NCBI RefSeq assembly: GCF_001017175.1
Contig: NZ_LCYG01000004.1
Location: 62,001 to 126,000 of the forward strand
Direction: 5' to 3'
Origin: Microvirga vignae
GTDB taxonomy: Bacteria > Pseudomonadota > Alphaproteobacteria > Rhizobiales > Beijerinckiaceae
DNA length: 64,000 nucleotides
Shown: positions 47,184 to 56,129 of the stretch, piece by piece
Layout: the number at the start of each line of letters is the position of its first letter
Numbering within the stretch: position 1 is the stretch's first letter
Notes under the pieces: generated by a model
Databases searched by the model: none
Told to the model about the DNA's origin: nothing
The model's input: the letters and a program-made list of their open reading frames with translations, nothing else
Program-made: the position numbers and the translations under genes

Positions 47184-48626
47184 ATGATGAACCCCGTCCT
47201 CACCATTCCCGCTTTCGGCCCCGTGCTGCCGGAGATCATCCTGGCAGCGGGCGCTCTCGTCCTGGTTCTCTTCGGTGCGATCCGCGGAGAGCGCTCCGGG
47301 GAGGGCATGAACATCATCGCCCTCGCGCTTCTGGCTGTCGCCTTCGTGGCGGTGCTGATGCTGCCCGGCGAGCGCGTCGAGACCATGAACGGCTCCTTCG
47401 TGATCGACGGCTTCGCCAAATTCATGAAGTCGCTTACCCTTGTCGCCTCGGCAGGTGGTGTCATCCTCTCCATGGATTACATGCGCCGCGAGGGCATCAG
47501 CCGCTTCGAGTACCCGATCCTGATCGTGCTCTCGACACTCGGCATGCTGATGGTGATCTCGGCGAACGACCTGATCGCCCTCTATCTCGGCCTCGAGTTG
47601 CTCAGCCTCTCGTCGTACGTGATCGCAGCCTTCGACCGCGACAACGTGCGTTCGACGGAAGCGGGCCTGAAGTATTTCGTGCTGGGCTCGCTGTCCTCGG
47701 GCATGCTGCTCTATGGTGCGTCGCTGGTCTATGGCTTCACCGGCAACGTGTCGTTCCCGGCGATTGCCGGCGTGCTGCAGGGTCAAGTAGGCATTGGCGC
47801 AGTCATCGGCATTGTGTTCGTCGCTGCCGGTATCGCGTTCAAGATCTCTGCCGTGCCGTTCCACATGTGGACGCCGGACGTGTACGAAGGCTCGCCGACC
47901 CCGGTGACCGCCTTCTTCGCCGCCGCTCCCAAGATGGCCGGCATGGCCATGGCCACCCGCGTGTTCATCGATGCCTTCCCGAACATCGTCGGCCAGTGGC
48001 AGCAGATCATCGTCTTCATCTCCATCGCCTCAATGGCGCTGGGTTCGTTCGCCGCCATCGGCCAGCGCAACCTCAAGCGACTGATGGCCTATTCGTCCAT
48101 CGGCAACGTGGGCTATGCGCTGATCGGCCTTGCCGCTGGAACGGTCGAGGGAATTCAGGGCGTCGTCGTCTATATGGCGATCTATCTCGCCATGACGCTC
48201 GGCGCCTTTGCCGTCATCCTCGGCCTTCGCCGCGGCAAGGTGATGTTCGAGAACATCGAGGATCTGTCGGGCCTTGCCCGCACGCATCCGGTCCTGGCCT
48301 TCTGCCTCGCGATGATGATGTTCTCGCTCGCGGGCATTCCGCCCCTCGCCGGCTTCTTCGCGAAGTTCGCGGTGTTCAACGCGGCCATCAACGCCAACCT
48401 CGTGGCGCTTGCCATCATCGGCGTCGTGACCAGCGTGATCGGCGCTTACTATTACCTTCGCATTGTGAAGGTCATGTACTTCGATGAGCCCGCTGCGGCC
48501 TATGACACGATGCCTGCCGGAGTGAAGCTGGTGCTGGCCCTCTCCAGCATCTTCGTGGTGCTGTTCGGCATCGTTCCGGCTCCGCTTGTTGCGGCTGCGG
48601 GCGCCGCTGCGCGCTCCCTCTTCTGA
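47184..48626 (+). CDS. nuoN: NADH-quinone oxidoreductase subunit N
   Basis: Third antiporter-like subunit. 480 residues with LIALYLGLELLSLSSYVIAA, KISAVPFHMWTPDVYEGSPT and KRLMAYSSIGNVGYALIGL. It ends the complex I genes, but the operon probably continues because its stop overlaps the birA start (TGATG). Confidence 0.96.
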   Translation: MMNPVLTIPAFGPVLPEIILAAGALVLVLFGAIRGERSGEGMNIIALALLAVAFVAVLMLPGERVETMNGSFVIDGFAKFMKSLTLVASAGGVILSMDYMRREGISRFEYPILIVLSTLGMLMVISANDLIALYLGLELLSLSSYVIAAFDRDNVRSTEAGLKYFVLGSLSSGMLLYGASLVYGFTGNVSFPAIAGVLQGQVGIGAVIGIVFVAAGIAFKISAVPFHMWTPDVYEGSPTPVTAFFAAAPKMAGMAMATRVFIDAFPNIVGQWQQIIVFISIASMALGSFAAIGQRNLKRLMAYSSIGNVGYALIGLAAGTVEGIQGVVVYMAIYLAMTLGAFAVILGLRRGKVMFENIEDLSGLARTHPVLAFCLAMMMFSLAGIPPLAGFFAKFAVFNAAINANLVALAIIGVVTSVIGAYYYLRIVKVMYFDEPAAAYDTMPAGVKLVLALSSIFVVLFGIVPAPLVAAAGAAARSLF

Positions 48627-49432
48627 TGGTGAATCTGTCGCCGGAAGCCGAGGCCGCCGGTTATCGGCTGATCGCGCTCGAGGCGACAGAATCGACCAAC
48701 GACGACGCGCTCCGGGCTGCGCGCTCCGGCGATCCTGGGCAGCTTTGGATCGTGGCGGGGGAGCAGCACGCGGGCAGGGGGCGGCATGGCCGGCAATGGT
48801 CGTCGCCCCCGGGCAATCTCTACACCAGCCTTCTGCTGATCGACCCCTGCGAGCCGCAGCACGCGCCTCAGCTCGGCTTCGTCGCCGGGCTCGCCTTGCA
48901 CGAGGCGATCGAGGCGGTGACGGGCGTGGGCGCACTGCGTCTTTCTCTCAAGTGGCCGAACGATCTGTTGCTCGACAGAGCAAAGGTGTCCGGCCTGCTC
49001 CTCGAAGGCCACAGGCTCCAGGGCAATGGGCCGCTTGCGATCATCATCGGCATGGGCGTGAACGTGGCCTTTGCCCCAACCGGCACGCCGTATCCGGCCA
49101 AAGCCTTGCAAAGCGTGAGGCCCGGATTGACACGTCAGCATGTGTTCCGGGCTCTGTCCGCAAGCTTTGCCCAAACCTTTTCTGCTTGGCGCAATGCGGC
49201 GCGCATGAACGCCGCCGACCCGTTTGGGCCCATCCGGCGGCTCTGGCTGGAGCGGGCGGCAGGGTTAGGGCAGGAGGTGACCCTTCGCCTTCCATCCGGC
49301 GAGAGGCGCGGTATCTTCGAAGGACTCGATCGGTTCGGCCGCCTGCAGCTGAAATCAGTCTCAGGCGTGGAACTCATCGATGCAGGCGACCTTTATTTTC
49401 CTCATTTGCTGCATGATATAGCCAAGCCCTAG
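48626..49432 (+). CDS. birA: Biotin-[acetyl-CoA-carboxylase] ligase
   Basis: Attaches biotin to carboxylase carrier proteins via biotinyl-AMP. 268 residues with the adenylate loop EQHAGRGRHGRQWSSPPGN and LSLKWPNDLLLDRAKVSGLL, plus a small C-terminal SH3-like domain. There is no N-terminal helix-turn-helix, so this is a monofunctional ligase rather than the E. coli-type repressor. Location after nuoN is conserved in Rhizobiales. Confidence 0.94.
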   Translation: MVNLSPEAEAAGYRLIALEATESTNDDALRAARSGDPGQLWIVAGEQHAGRGRHGRQWSSPPGNLYTSLLLIDPCEPQHAPQLGFVAGLALHEAIEAVTGVGALRLSLKWPNDLLLDRAKVSGLLLEGHRLQGNGPLAIIIGMGVNVAFAPTGTPYPAKALQSVRPGLTRQHVFRALSASFAQTFSAWRNAARMNAADPFGPIRRLWLERAAGLGQEVTLRLPSGERRGIFEGLDRFGRLQLKSVSGVELIDAGDLYFPHLLHDIAKP

Positions 49433-49439
49433 AGCTGGC

Positions 49440-51134
49440 ATGACAAGGTCTCAATCAGGTATGGCATCCTCCCAGGACGATTTGGTGTTTCTGCCCCTCG
49501 GCGGGCTCGGCGAAATCGGCATGAACGCCGCCCTCTACGGCTTCGGACCAGAGACGGACCGGCAGTGGATCCTTGTCGATTGCGGCATGGGCTTCGGCGG
49601 CGAGGAGCAGCTTCCAGGGATCGACCTCGTCTATCCCGACCTTCGCTTCATCGAGGAAGAGCGTCATAACCTGCTGGGCATCTTCATCACCCATGCGCAT
49701 GAGGATCACATCGGCGCGCTGGTCGAGATGTGGCCGCGCCTGCGCGTGCCGGTCTATGCCACGAAGTTCGCCATCGGCCTTCTGGAAACCCGTCGCCTGT
49801 CTGAACCCGATGCGCCGAAGATCGAACTCAACGAGATCGCGCCCGGCCAGCGCCTGAAGCTCGGCGCCTTCGACATCGAGTACGTGCCCGTCGCCCACTC
49901 GATTCCGGAATCGAATGCGCTCGCCATCCGCACACCACACGGTCTCGTCGTGCACACCGGCGACTGGAAGCTCGATCCGACGCCCTATCTCGGCAGTCTC
50001 ACCTCGGAAGAGACCTTCCGCAAGCTAGGTGAGGAGGGCGTCCTCGCCCTCGTCTGTGATTCCACCAACGTGGTGCGCGAGGGCACGAGCCCGAGCGAAG
50101 CCGATGTGGCCAGGAACCTCGCCGCTCTCATCAAGGACGCGCCGCATCGCGTCGCCATCACGACCTTCGCCTCCAACGTCGCCCGCATCCGCTCGGTGGC
50201 GGAAGCGGCGCGCGAGTGCGGGCGTGACGTGGTGGTGGTTGGCCGCGCCATGGATCGCGTCGTCGATGTGGCGCGTGAATGCGGCTATCTCGACGATCTG
50301 CCGGAATTCCATTCGGCTGAAAACTTCGGCTACATGCCCCGCGACAAGGTGGTGGCCGTTCTCACGGGCTCACAGGGCGAGCCGCGCGCAGCGCTCGCGC
50401 GGATTGCCTTCGACGAGCACCCGGACATTGCGTTGTCCGCGGGCGACCGCGTGATTTTCTCGTCCCGCGCCATTCCCGGCAACGAAAAGGCTGTCGGCTC
50501 CATCATCAACAGCCTGATCGAGCAGGGCATCGAGGTTATCACCGACCGCACGGAACTGGTTCATGTCTCGGGCCATCCGCGCCGAGGTGAGCTTGTCCAG
50601 ATGTATGAATGGACAAGGCCGCGCATCGCTATCCCCGCCCATGGCGAGCCGCTGCATCTGGCCGAGCACGCCAAGTTCGCGCGCCAGCAGGGCGTGCCGG
50701 AAGTGGTGCGCGCGAAGAACGGCACTCTCGTGCGCCTGGCTCCCGGGAAGGCGGAGATCGTCGACAATATTCCGGCGGGCCGCGTCTACAAGGACGGCAA
50801 CATCGTCATCCCGTCCGGCGAGCGCGCCTTGCCGGAGCGCCGCAAGCTCGCCTTCGCGGGTATCGTGACAGTGGCGATTGCCATTGATGACCGAGGCGAG
50901 ATCGCGGGCGATCCTGTGGTGGATGCCATGGGGCTTCCTGAGAAGAACCGACAGGGCCGCGATCTGACCGATATCATTGCCGACACGGTGGCTAATACGC
51001 TCGATGGGCTCTCGAAAGCCAAGCGCCGCGATCCGGATGCTGTCGAGAACGCTGTCCACCGGGCCGTGCGCGCTGCCGTGAACCAGGAATGGGGCAAGAA
51101 GCCGGCCTGTCATGTCCTCGTGATCGAAGTATAA
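49440..51134 (+). CDS. rnj: Ribonuclease J
   Basis: 5'-3' exonuclease/endonuclease of RNA turnover and rRNA maturation. 564 residues: metallo-beta-lactamase domain with FITHAHEDHIGAL (about 83-95) and HTGDWKLD, a beta-CASP domain, HVSGHPRRGEL, and a C-terminal domain. ATG 49461 (MASSQDDLVFLPLGG) is an equally good start; the longer form is listed. Seven bases after birA. Confidence 0.93.
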   Translation: MTRSQSGMASSQDDLVFLPLGGLGEIGMNAALYGFGPETDRQWILVDCGMGFGGEEQLPGIDLVYPDLRFIEEERHNLLGIFITHAHEDHIGALVEMWPRLRVPVYATKFAIGLLETRRLSEPDAPKIELNEIAPGQRLKLGAFDIEYVPVAHSIPESNALAIRTPHGLVVHTGDWKLDPTPYLGSLTSEETFRKLGEEGVLALVCDSTNVVREGTSPSEADVARNLAALIKDAPHRVAITTFASNVARIRSVAEAARECGRDVVVVGRAMDRVVDVARECGYLDDLPEFHSAENFGYMPRDKVVAVLTGSQGEPRAALARIAFDEHPDIALSAGDRVIFSSRAIPGNEKAVGSIINSLIEQGIEVITDRTELVHVSGHPRRGELVQMYEWTRPRIAIPAHGEPLHLAEHAKFARQQGVPEVVRAKNGTLVRLAPGKAEIVDNIPAGRVYKDGNIVIPSGERALPERRKLAFAGIVTVAIAIDDRGEIAGDPVVDAMGLPEKNRQGRDLTDIIADTVANTLDGLSKAKRRDPDAVENAVHRAVRAAVNQEWGKKPACHVLVIEV

Positions 51135-51170
51135 GGCGGCCAAGGTTAATTCCTTAGGAAAGGGGGCAAC

Positions 51171-51575
51171 ATGCTCGGTCGCTTGAACCACGTCGCCATT
51201 GCTGTCCGCGATATCGCGGCGGCCTCAAAGCTCTATCGCGGCACGCTCGGGGCCGAGGTGTCCGAGCCGGAGGCGCTTGCGGAGCACGGGGTAACGGTCG
51301 TGTTCATCACACTGCCAAACACCAAGATCGAGCTTCTGGAGCCCCTCGGCCCAGATTCGCCGATCGCCAAGTTCCTGGAGAAGAACCCCGACGGTGGCAT
51401 CCATCATATCTGTTATGAGGTGGAGGATATTCTCGCTGCGCGGGACCGGCTTTTGAATTCCGGGGCCAGGGTGCTGGGTTCGGGCGCGCCAAAGATCGGG
51501 GCCCATGGCAAGCCGGTGCTTTTCCTTCATCCGAAGGACTTCAACGGAACCCTCATCGAACTTGAGCAAGCCTGA
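51171..51575 (+). CDS. mce: Methylmalonyl-CoA epimerase
   Basis: Interconverts (S)- and (R)-methylmalonyl-CoA in propionyl-CoA metabolism. 134-residue vicinal-oxygen-chelate protein with metal ligands in RLNHVAIAVRD, GIHHICYEVED and LIELEQ. The preceding AAGGGGG is a good ribosome binding site. The mutase is not in this window. Confidence 0.93.
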   Translation: MLGRLNHVAIAVRDIAAASKLYRGTLGAEVSEPEALAEHGVTVVFITLPNTKIELLEPLGPDSPIAKFLEKNPDGGIHHICYEVEDILAARDRLLNSGARVLGSGAPKIGAHGKPVLFLHPKDFNGTLIELEQA

Positions 51576-51585
51576 GGATCAACTG

Positions 51586-51921
51586 TTGATAAGACTTGTA
51601 AAAGCTCTCGCGGCCTCGTTCTGGTCCACGCTCGCCGTGGTGGTGGTCATTTCGGCCATTGCCGTCGCCATCGTCGTGAACGCCTTCGGCCTGCGCGTGA
51701 CCGGAGGGCTCGCTATTTACTTCGTGATCTGGTGGATCCTGCTCTTCGCCGTGCTGCCCTTCGGCGTCCGCAGCCAAGTGGAAAGCGGGGAGGTGACCAC
51801 CGGCACCGAGCCGGGTGCTCCCTCGGCCCCCGGCCTTCAGGAAAAGGCGATTTGGACCACCCTGGTTGCCTCCGTGGTCCTGGTGATCGTGGCGGCCGTG
51901 TTCCCGTTGGCGGGACTTTAA
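51586..51921 (+). CDS. DUF1467 family membrane protein
   Basis: 111 residues with three hydrophobic segments; the DUF1467 signature AIYFVIWWILLFAVLPFGVRSQ is clear. No ATG is available near the start; TTG 51586 after GAGGA is the best candidate, but an earlier start inside mce cannot be excluded. It lies between mce and proS, a conserved Rhizobiales position. Function unknown. Confidence 0.8.
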   Translation: MIRLVKALAASFWSTLAVVVVISAIAVAIVVNAFGLRVTGGLAIYFVIWWILLFAVLPFGVRSQVESGEVTTGTEPGAPSAPGLQEKAIWTTLVASVVLVIVAAVFPLAGL

Positions 51922-51944
51922 AAATTCCAGCTCTCAGGGTTTTC

Positions 51945-52036
51945 CTCGTCATGCCCGGGCCTGTCCCGGGCATCAACGCTTCTGGTGCATGATGGGAAGA
52001 GAACGTGAATGGCCGCAACAGGTGCGGTCATGACGG
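51945..52036. repeat. Composite nested palindromic repeat upstream of proS
   Basis: Arm 1 contains ATGCCCGGG (51951-51959) and its complement (51965-51973); arm 2 (about 52004-52036) is a degenerate inverted copy reading GAATGGCCGCAACAGGTGCGG then TCATGAC. Same family as 8609-8697 and 36478-36506, recognisable by the conserved GTCATG ends and CCTGT/CTTGT loops. Confidence 0.65.
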
Positions 52037-52062
52037 CATAGAGCCCTTGAAAAGGAGCGAAA

Positions 52063-52217
52063 CAAAAAGAAAAAGCAAGGCTTTCGCCTTGCCTGAACTG
52101 CCTTTTGGCGTTGTTTAGATCCCTGGCTTTTTGGCGCCGGCTTGGCGCTAGGGGATCGCGTTCCTCCCGAAACTCGGACCGCAGCCTCTGCCTCTTTGAA
52201 GGTCTGAGACGTTAGCT
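52063..52217 (-). ncRNA. Candidate small RNA with own promoter and intrinsic terminator
   Basis: On the minus strand the mature region runs from about 52217 to 52063, about 154 nt. Its end is a textbook intrinsic terminator: GCAAGGC-GAAA-GCCTTGC (52075-52092) followed by T5-C-T5 (52064-52074). Upstream in the RNA are a hairpin closed by GATCCCC...AGGGATC with an inner GCGCC/GGCGC pairing, and a small GCC-AAAA-GGC hairpin. The leader contains CGGGAGGAACG. No convincing reading frame is present. It lies in the 510-base gap between DUF1467 and proS, antisense to neither. I cannot assign an Rfam family; it does not show 6S-type closing-stem pairing. The boundaries are predicted. Confidence 0.6.
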
Positions 52218-52222
52218 GCTCG

Positions 52223-52251
52223 TTTATAAGTGACTTACCTTACGTTGTCAT
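52223..52251 (-). promoter_or_regulatory. Promoter of the candidate small RNA
   Basis: Reading the minus strand, -35 ATGACA (52251-52246) and -10 TATAAA (52228-52223) are 17 bases apart, each one mismatch from consensus. The predicted start is 5-8 bases downstream. It points away from proS, so it serves the small RNA rather than the tRNA synthetase. Confidence 0.6.
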
Positions 52252-52431
52252 CTTTTTTAGGCACCCTGTGATGCATTTTGCGACACTTGTTGTATCAATC
52301 TTTGGTCTAATCCATTGCGTCGCAGGCCAGGACAGGCAATGGCCGCTTGTCTTTTCGCCATGGCCTGTGTTGTGTGCTGGAAACGAGTCGTGACTCACTG
52401 TCCCATTCCTGACCGAGACTGAAGGCGTCCT

Positions 52432-53760
52432 ATGCGTTTGAGCCGCTATTTCCTCCCCATTCTCCGCGAGACGCCGAAAGAGGCGGAGATCGTCTCCCAC
52501 CGCCTGATGCTGCGGGCTGGCCTGATCCGCCAGGAGGCCGCAGGCATCTATGCCTGGCTGCCGCTAGGTCTGAAAGTGCTCAACAAGGTCAACGCCATTG
52601 TTCGCGAGGAGCAGAACCGCTCCGGTGCCATCGAACTGTTGATGCCCACAATTCAGTCGGCGGACCTGTGGCGTGAGTCGGGCCGCTACGATGCCTATGG
52701 CAAGGAGATGCTGCGCATCCAGGACCGCCACGAGCGCGAGATGCTCTTCGGTCCAACGAATGAGGAAATGATCACCGAGATCTTCCGGGGCTACGTGCGT
52801 TCCTACAAGGACCTGCCGCTGAACCTTTATCACATCCAGTGGAAGTTCCGTGACGAGGTGCGCCCGCGCTTCGGCGTCATGCGCTCGCGCGAGTTCCTGA
52901 TGAAGGACGCATACTCCTTCGACCTGGATCAGGCCGGAGCCGTCCATTCCTACAACAAGATGTTCGTCGCCTATCTTCGCACCTTCGCCCGCATGGGCCT
53001 GAAGGCGATTCCGATGCGCGCCGATACCGGCCCTATCGGCGGCAACCTGAGTCACGAGTTCATCATTCTCGCCTCCACCGGCGAGAGCGAGGTGTTCTGC
53101 CACTCGGATTATCTCAACTACGAGATCCCGCCGGCCGACACGAATTTCGACGACATTCCGGGTCTCCAGAGCACCGTCGACAAGTGGACGTCGCTCTATG
53201 CCGCGACTTCGGAAATGCACGATGCGGCGGCCTTCGATGCCGTTCCCGCTGACAAGAAGATGTCCGCGCGCGGCATCGAGGTGGGCCACATCTTCTATTT
53301 CGGCACCAAGTATTCCGAGCCAATGGGCGCGAAGGTGATGGGGCCGGACGGGCAGGAGAAGTCGGTCCATATGGGTTCATACGGCATCGGCCCGAGCCGT
53401 CTCATCGCCGCCATCATCGAGGCGAGCCACGACGAGAACGGCATCATCTGGCCGGAGGCCGTGGCGCCGTTCGATGTGGCGATCCTGAACCTGAAGGTCG
53501 GCGATTCCGGCACGGATGCGGCAAGCGAGCGGCTCTACCGCGAACTCTCCGCCGCCGGTCGCGACGTCCTCTACGATGATCGCGACGAGCGTCCGGGCGG
53601 AAAGTTCGCCACCGCCGACCTCATCGGCGTTCCGTGGCAGGTGCTGATCGGCCCGAAGAGCCTCGCCGAGGGCAAGGTGGAGCTGAAAAACCGCGCTACC
53701 GGCGAGCGTGAGCTTTTGTCAGTCGATGATGTGGCGGCGCGGCTGACGGCACATAAATAA
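52432..53760 (+). CDS. proS: Prolyl-tRNA synthetase, short form
   Basis: Class II synthetase charging tRNA-Pro. 442 residues: motif 2 [20 protein letters not shown], motif 3 [14 protein letters not shown], and the anticodon-binding domain at the C-terminus ([15 protein letters not shown]). The about 180-residue editing insertion present in E. coli ProRS is absent, the usual alphaproteobacterial form, so clearing of Ala-tRNA-Pro must depend on a separate factor not seen here. Confidence 0.95.
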   Translation: MRLSRYFLPILRETPKEAEIVSHRLMLRAGLIRQEAAGIYAWLPLGLKVLNKVNAIVREEQNRSGAIELLMPTIQSADLWRESGRYDAYGKEMLRIQDRHEREMLFGPTNEEMITEIFRGYVRSYKDLPLNLYHIQWKFRDEVRPRFGVMRSREFLMKDAYSFDLDQAGAVHSYNKMFVAYLRTFARMGLKAIPMRADTGPIGGNLSHEFIILASTGESEVFCHSDYLNYEIPPADTNFDDIPGLQSTVDKWTSLYAATSEMHDAAAFDAVPADKKMSARGIEVGHIFYFGTKYSEPMGAKVMGPDGQEKSVHMGSYGIGPSRLIAAIIEASHDENGIIWPEAVAPFDVAILNLKVGDSGTDAASERLYRELSAAGRDVLYDDRDERPGGKFATADLIGVPWQVLIGPKSLAEGKVELKNRATGERELLSVDDVAARLTAHK

Positions 53761-53766
53761 GCGTCC

Positions 53767-55041
53767 ATGGCCAAAGAAGCACCGACCGGAACCAAGCCTT
53801 TCTCGCTCTTCGAGTGGATGCTCGCCGGGCGTTACCTACGCACGCGGCGGCGGGAAGGGTTTGTTTCGGTTATCGCGGGCTTCTCGTTCCTCGGCATCAT
53901 GCTGGGTGTCGCGACGCTCATCGTGGTGCTCTCGGTCATGAACGGGTTCCGCAAGGAGCTGCTCGACAAGATCGTGGGCATCAACGGCCACATCTTCGTG
54001 GCGCCCATCGAAAGGCCGTTGACCGATTATCCGGAAGTGTCGGCGCGTATTGCCGCCGTTCCCGGCGTGAAGCGGGCGATCCCGCTCGTGGAAGGCCAGG
54101 CCTTCGGCTCCTCGCAATACAACGGCAGCGGTGTGCTGGTGCGCGGCATTCGCTCGAACGACCTGCGCCAGATCGAGCATATCGCCGGCAATCTCCGCCA
54201 GGGCTCGCTCGACAATTTCGACGAAGGCGAGGGCGTCGCTATCGGCCGTCGCCTTGCGGAGGCCTTGTCCATCCAGGCGGGCGATACGCTGACGCTGATC
54301 ACCCCGCGGGGCGCCGCGACGCCTTTCGGCACCGCGCCACGCGTGAAGGGCTATCCGGTCAAGGCCGTGTTCGAGATCGGCATGTCGGAGTTCGACTCCA
54401 CCTTCGTCTTCATGCCGCTCACCGAGGCGCAGAATTACTTCAACCGCCAGGGCGACGTGCAGCTGATCGAGGTCTATCTCAACGACGCCGACAAGGTGGA
54501 CGAAGCTCGCGCCGCCATCGAAGAGGCCGCAGGCCGGCCTGTTCTGATGACCGATTGGCGGCAGCGCAACCGCACCTTCTTCGGCGCGCTGGAGGTGGAG
54601 CGGAACGTGATGTTCCTGATCCTTACGCTGATCGTGCTGGTGGCGGCGCTGAACATCATCTCCGGGCTCATCATGCTCGTGAAGGACAAGTCGAGCGACA
54701 TCGCGATCCTGCGCACCATGGGTGCGACACGCGGCGCGATCATGCGCATCTTCCTGATCACGGGCGCATCGATCGGTATTGTCGGCACGATTGCGGGTTT
54801 CGGGCTGGGACTGCTTCTGGCACTCAATGTCGAGACCATCCGCGATTTCATCTCGACGCTCACGAACACCAATCTCTTCCCTGCGGAACTCTATTTCCTG
54901 AGCCGCCTGCCGGCCGAAGTGAATCCGACCGAAGTCGCCACCATTCTCATCATGGCGATGGTTCTATCGCTCTTGGCGACCCTCTATCCCTCATGGCGGG
55001 CTGCGAAGCTCGATCCCGTCGAAGCGTTGCGTTACGGTTAG
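53767..55041 (+). CDS. lolC: Lipoprotein-releasing ABC transporter permease LolC/LolE
   Basis: Inner-membrane component that extracts lipoproteins to LolA. 424 residues: first helix at about 35-60 ([22 protein letters not shown]), a large periplasmic domain to about 270, then three helices ([20 protein letters not shown] and others). One permease gene only; it probably acts as a homodimer LolC2D2 as in species lacking separate LolC and LolE. Two bases before lolD. Confidence 0.92.
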   Translation: MAKEAPTGTKPFSLFEWMLAGRYLRTRRREGFVSVIAGFSFLGIMLGVATLIVVLSVMNGFRKELLDKIVGINGHIFVAPIERPLTDYPEVSARIAAVPGVKRAIPLVEGQAFGSSQYNGSGVLVRGIRSNDLRQIEHIAGNLRQGSLDNFDEGEGVAIGRRLAEALSIQAGDTLTLITPRGAATPFGTAPRVKGYPVKAVFEIGMSEFDSTFVFMPLTEAQNYFNRQGDVQLIEVYLNDADKVDEARAAIEEAAGRPVLMTDWRQRNRTFFGALEVERNVMFLILTLIVLVAALNIISGLIMLVKDKSSDIAILRTMGATRGAIMRIFLITGASIGIVGTIAGFGLGLLLALNVETIRDFISTLTNTNLFPAELYFLSRLPAEVNPTEVATILIMAMVLSLLATLYPSWRAAKLDPVEALRYG

Positions 55042-55043
55042 AT

Positions 55044-55739
55044 ATGGCGTCCGGACAAACTCAGCCCGCTCTCCACCTGTCCCAAGTCGAACGTCGCTAT
55101 CCCCAGGGAGACACCTTCCTGGAGGTGCTGCGCGGGGCGGAGCTTGCCATCTGGCCGGGCGAAATCGTGGCCCTCATCGCGCCTTCCGGCACGGGTAAAT
55201 CGACGCTTCTGCATGTGGCGGGCCTTCTCGAGAAGCCTGATGGCGGCGAGGTCTATGTGGGCGGCAAGCCCACATCGCACATGAACGATCAGGAGCGCAC
55301 GCGCATCCGCCGTGAGGAGCTCGGCTTCGTTTATCAGTTCCATCACCTGCTGCCCGAGCTGTCGGCCCTCGAGAATGTGGTGATCCCACAGCTCATTCGC
55401 GGCCTGTCGAAGCCGGAGGCCGAAGACCGGGCGAGCCAGCTCCTGACCTTCCTTGGATTGGGCAAGCGCCTCAAGCACCGTCCTGGTGAACTTTCAGGCG
55501 GTGAGCAGCAGCGCGTGGCGATTGCCCGTGCGGTTGCCAATGCGCCGCGCCTCCTTCTGGCCGACGAGCCCACCGGCAATCTCGACCCGCACACCTCGGA
55601 TCGGGTGTTCCAGACGCTCGTCGCCATCGTGCGGGCTTCACGACTGGCGGCACTCATCGCCACGCACAACATGGACTTGGCCGCCCGCATGGACCGGCGC
55701 GTGACCATCCGCGACGGGCTGATCGTCCAGCTCCCTTAA
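55044..55739 (+). CDS. lolD: Lipoprotein-releasing ABC transporter ATPase LolD
   Basis: 231-residue ABC ATPase powering LolC. Walker [11 protein letters not shown]-loop [16 protein letters not shown], signature [14 protein letters not shown] and Walker [13 protein letters not shown] are all present. ATG 55044 is set by the end of lolC; the open frame continues far upstream only because lolC lacks stops in that frame. Confidence 0.95.
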   Translation: MASGQTQPALHLSQVERRYPQGDTFLEVLRGAELAIWPGEIVALIAPSGTGKSTLLHVAGLLEKPDGGEVYVGGKPTSHMNDQERTRIRREELGFVYQFHHLLPELSALENVVIPQLIRGLSKPEAEDRASQLLTFLGLGKRLKHRPGELSGGEQQRVAIARAVANAPRLLLADEPTGNLDPHTSDRVFQTLVAIVRASRLAALIATHNMDLAARMDRRVTIRDGLIVQLP

Positions 55740-55908
55740 GCGGTTCTTCACAGCTTCCCACAGCCTGACGGACCCTAGGCCATCCGAGGGCACGCCTTCG
55801 CGTGCCTTAAGGCTTTGTTGACTCCGTCCTAACGGACCTATTCACAGCCGCTTTACAGGGAACAACCAACGAACATAATTGAACACATAGAGAACACGGA
55901 GATCAAAC

Positions 55909-56010
55909 ATGCTTCGCATCATCCTCGAAACCGCCGCTGAAATCACCTCTCTCGTCATGTTCGGATCGGCCGTGGCAATCTGGGCTCTGGTTCTCGCACC
56001 GGTCGCCTGA
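55909..56010 (+). CDS. 33-residue predicted membrane peptide
   Basis: A short frame (MLRIILETAAEITSLVMFGS, then AVAIWALVLAPVA) after a GGAG box spaced about 7 bases from ATG. It is almost entirely hydrophobic, with one likely transmembrane helix and Glu near residue 7 and 11. It lies in the 390-base gap between lolD and dnaE, which otherwise holds only TATA-poor spacer. No homologue known to me. Signs for coding: good ribosome binding site and a coherent helix; against: length. Confidence 0.5.
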   Translation: MLRIILETAAEITSLVMFGSAVAIWALVLAPVA

Positions 56011-56129
56011 TACCCCGCAATCCACAAAGATCCACGGGATTCACAGGAAGGTAGTCCTTCCCAAGCCCCGTTAGACATCCAGGGGCAAGAATCGTGGCAG
56101 TATGCGCGCCATTCGTTGAGTAGAGTTTC

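Noticed and set aside
52063..52217. 6S RNA as identity for the candidate small RNA
   Set aside because: Length is similar, but the expected long closing stem between the two ends and central bubble are not seen; the 3' end is an intrinsic terminator instead.
52240..52500. 86-codon minus-strand frame overlapping the start of proS
   Set aside because: No motif or ribosome binding site; it overlaps the predicted small-RNA promoter and the proS N-terminus.
53814..55043. Upstream extension of the lolD frame through lolC
   Set aside because: Only the absence of stops; coding signal in this interval belongs to lolC in another frame, and LolD starts at 55044.
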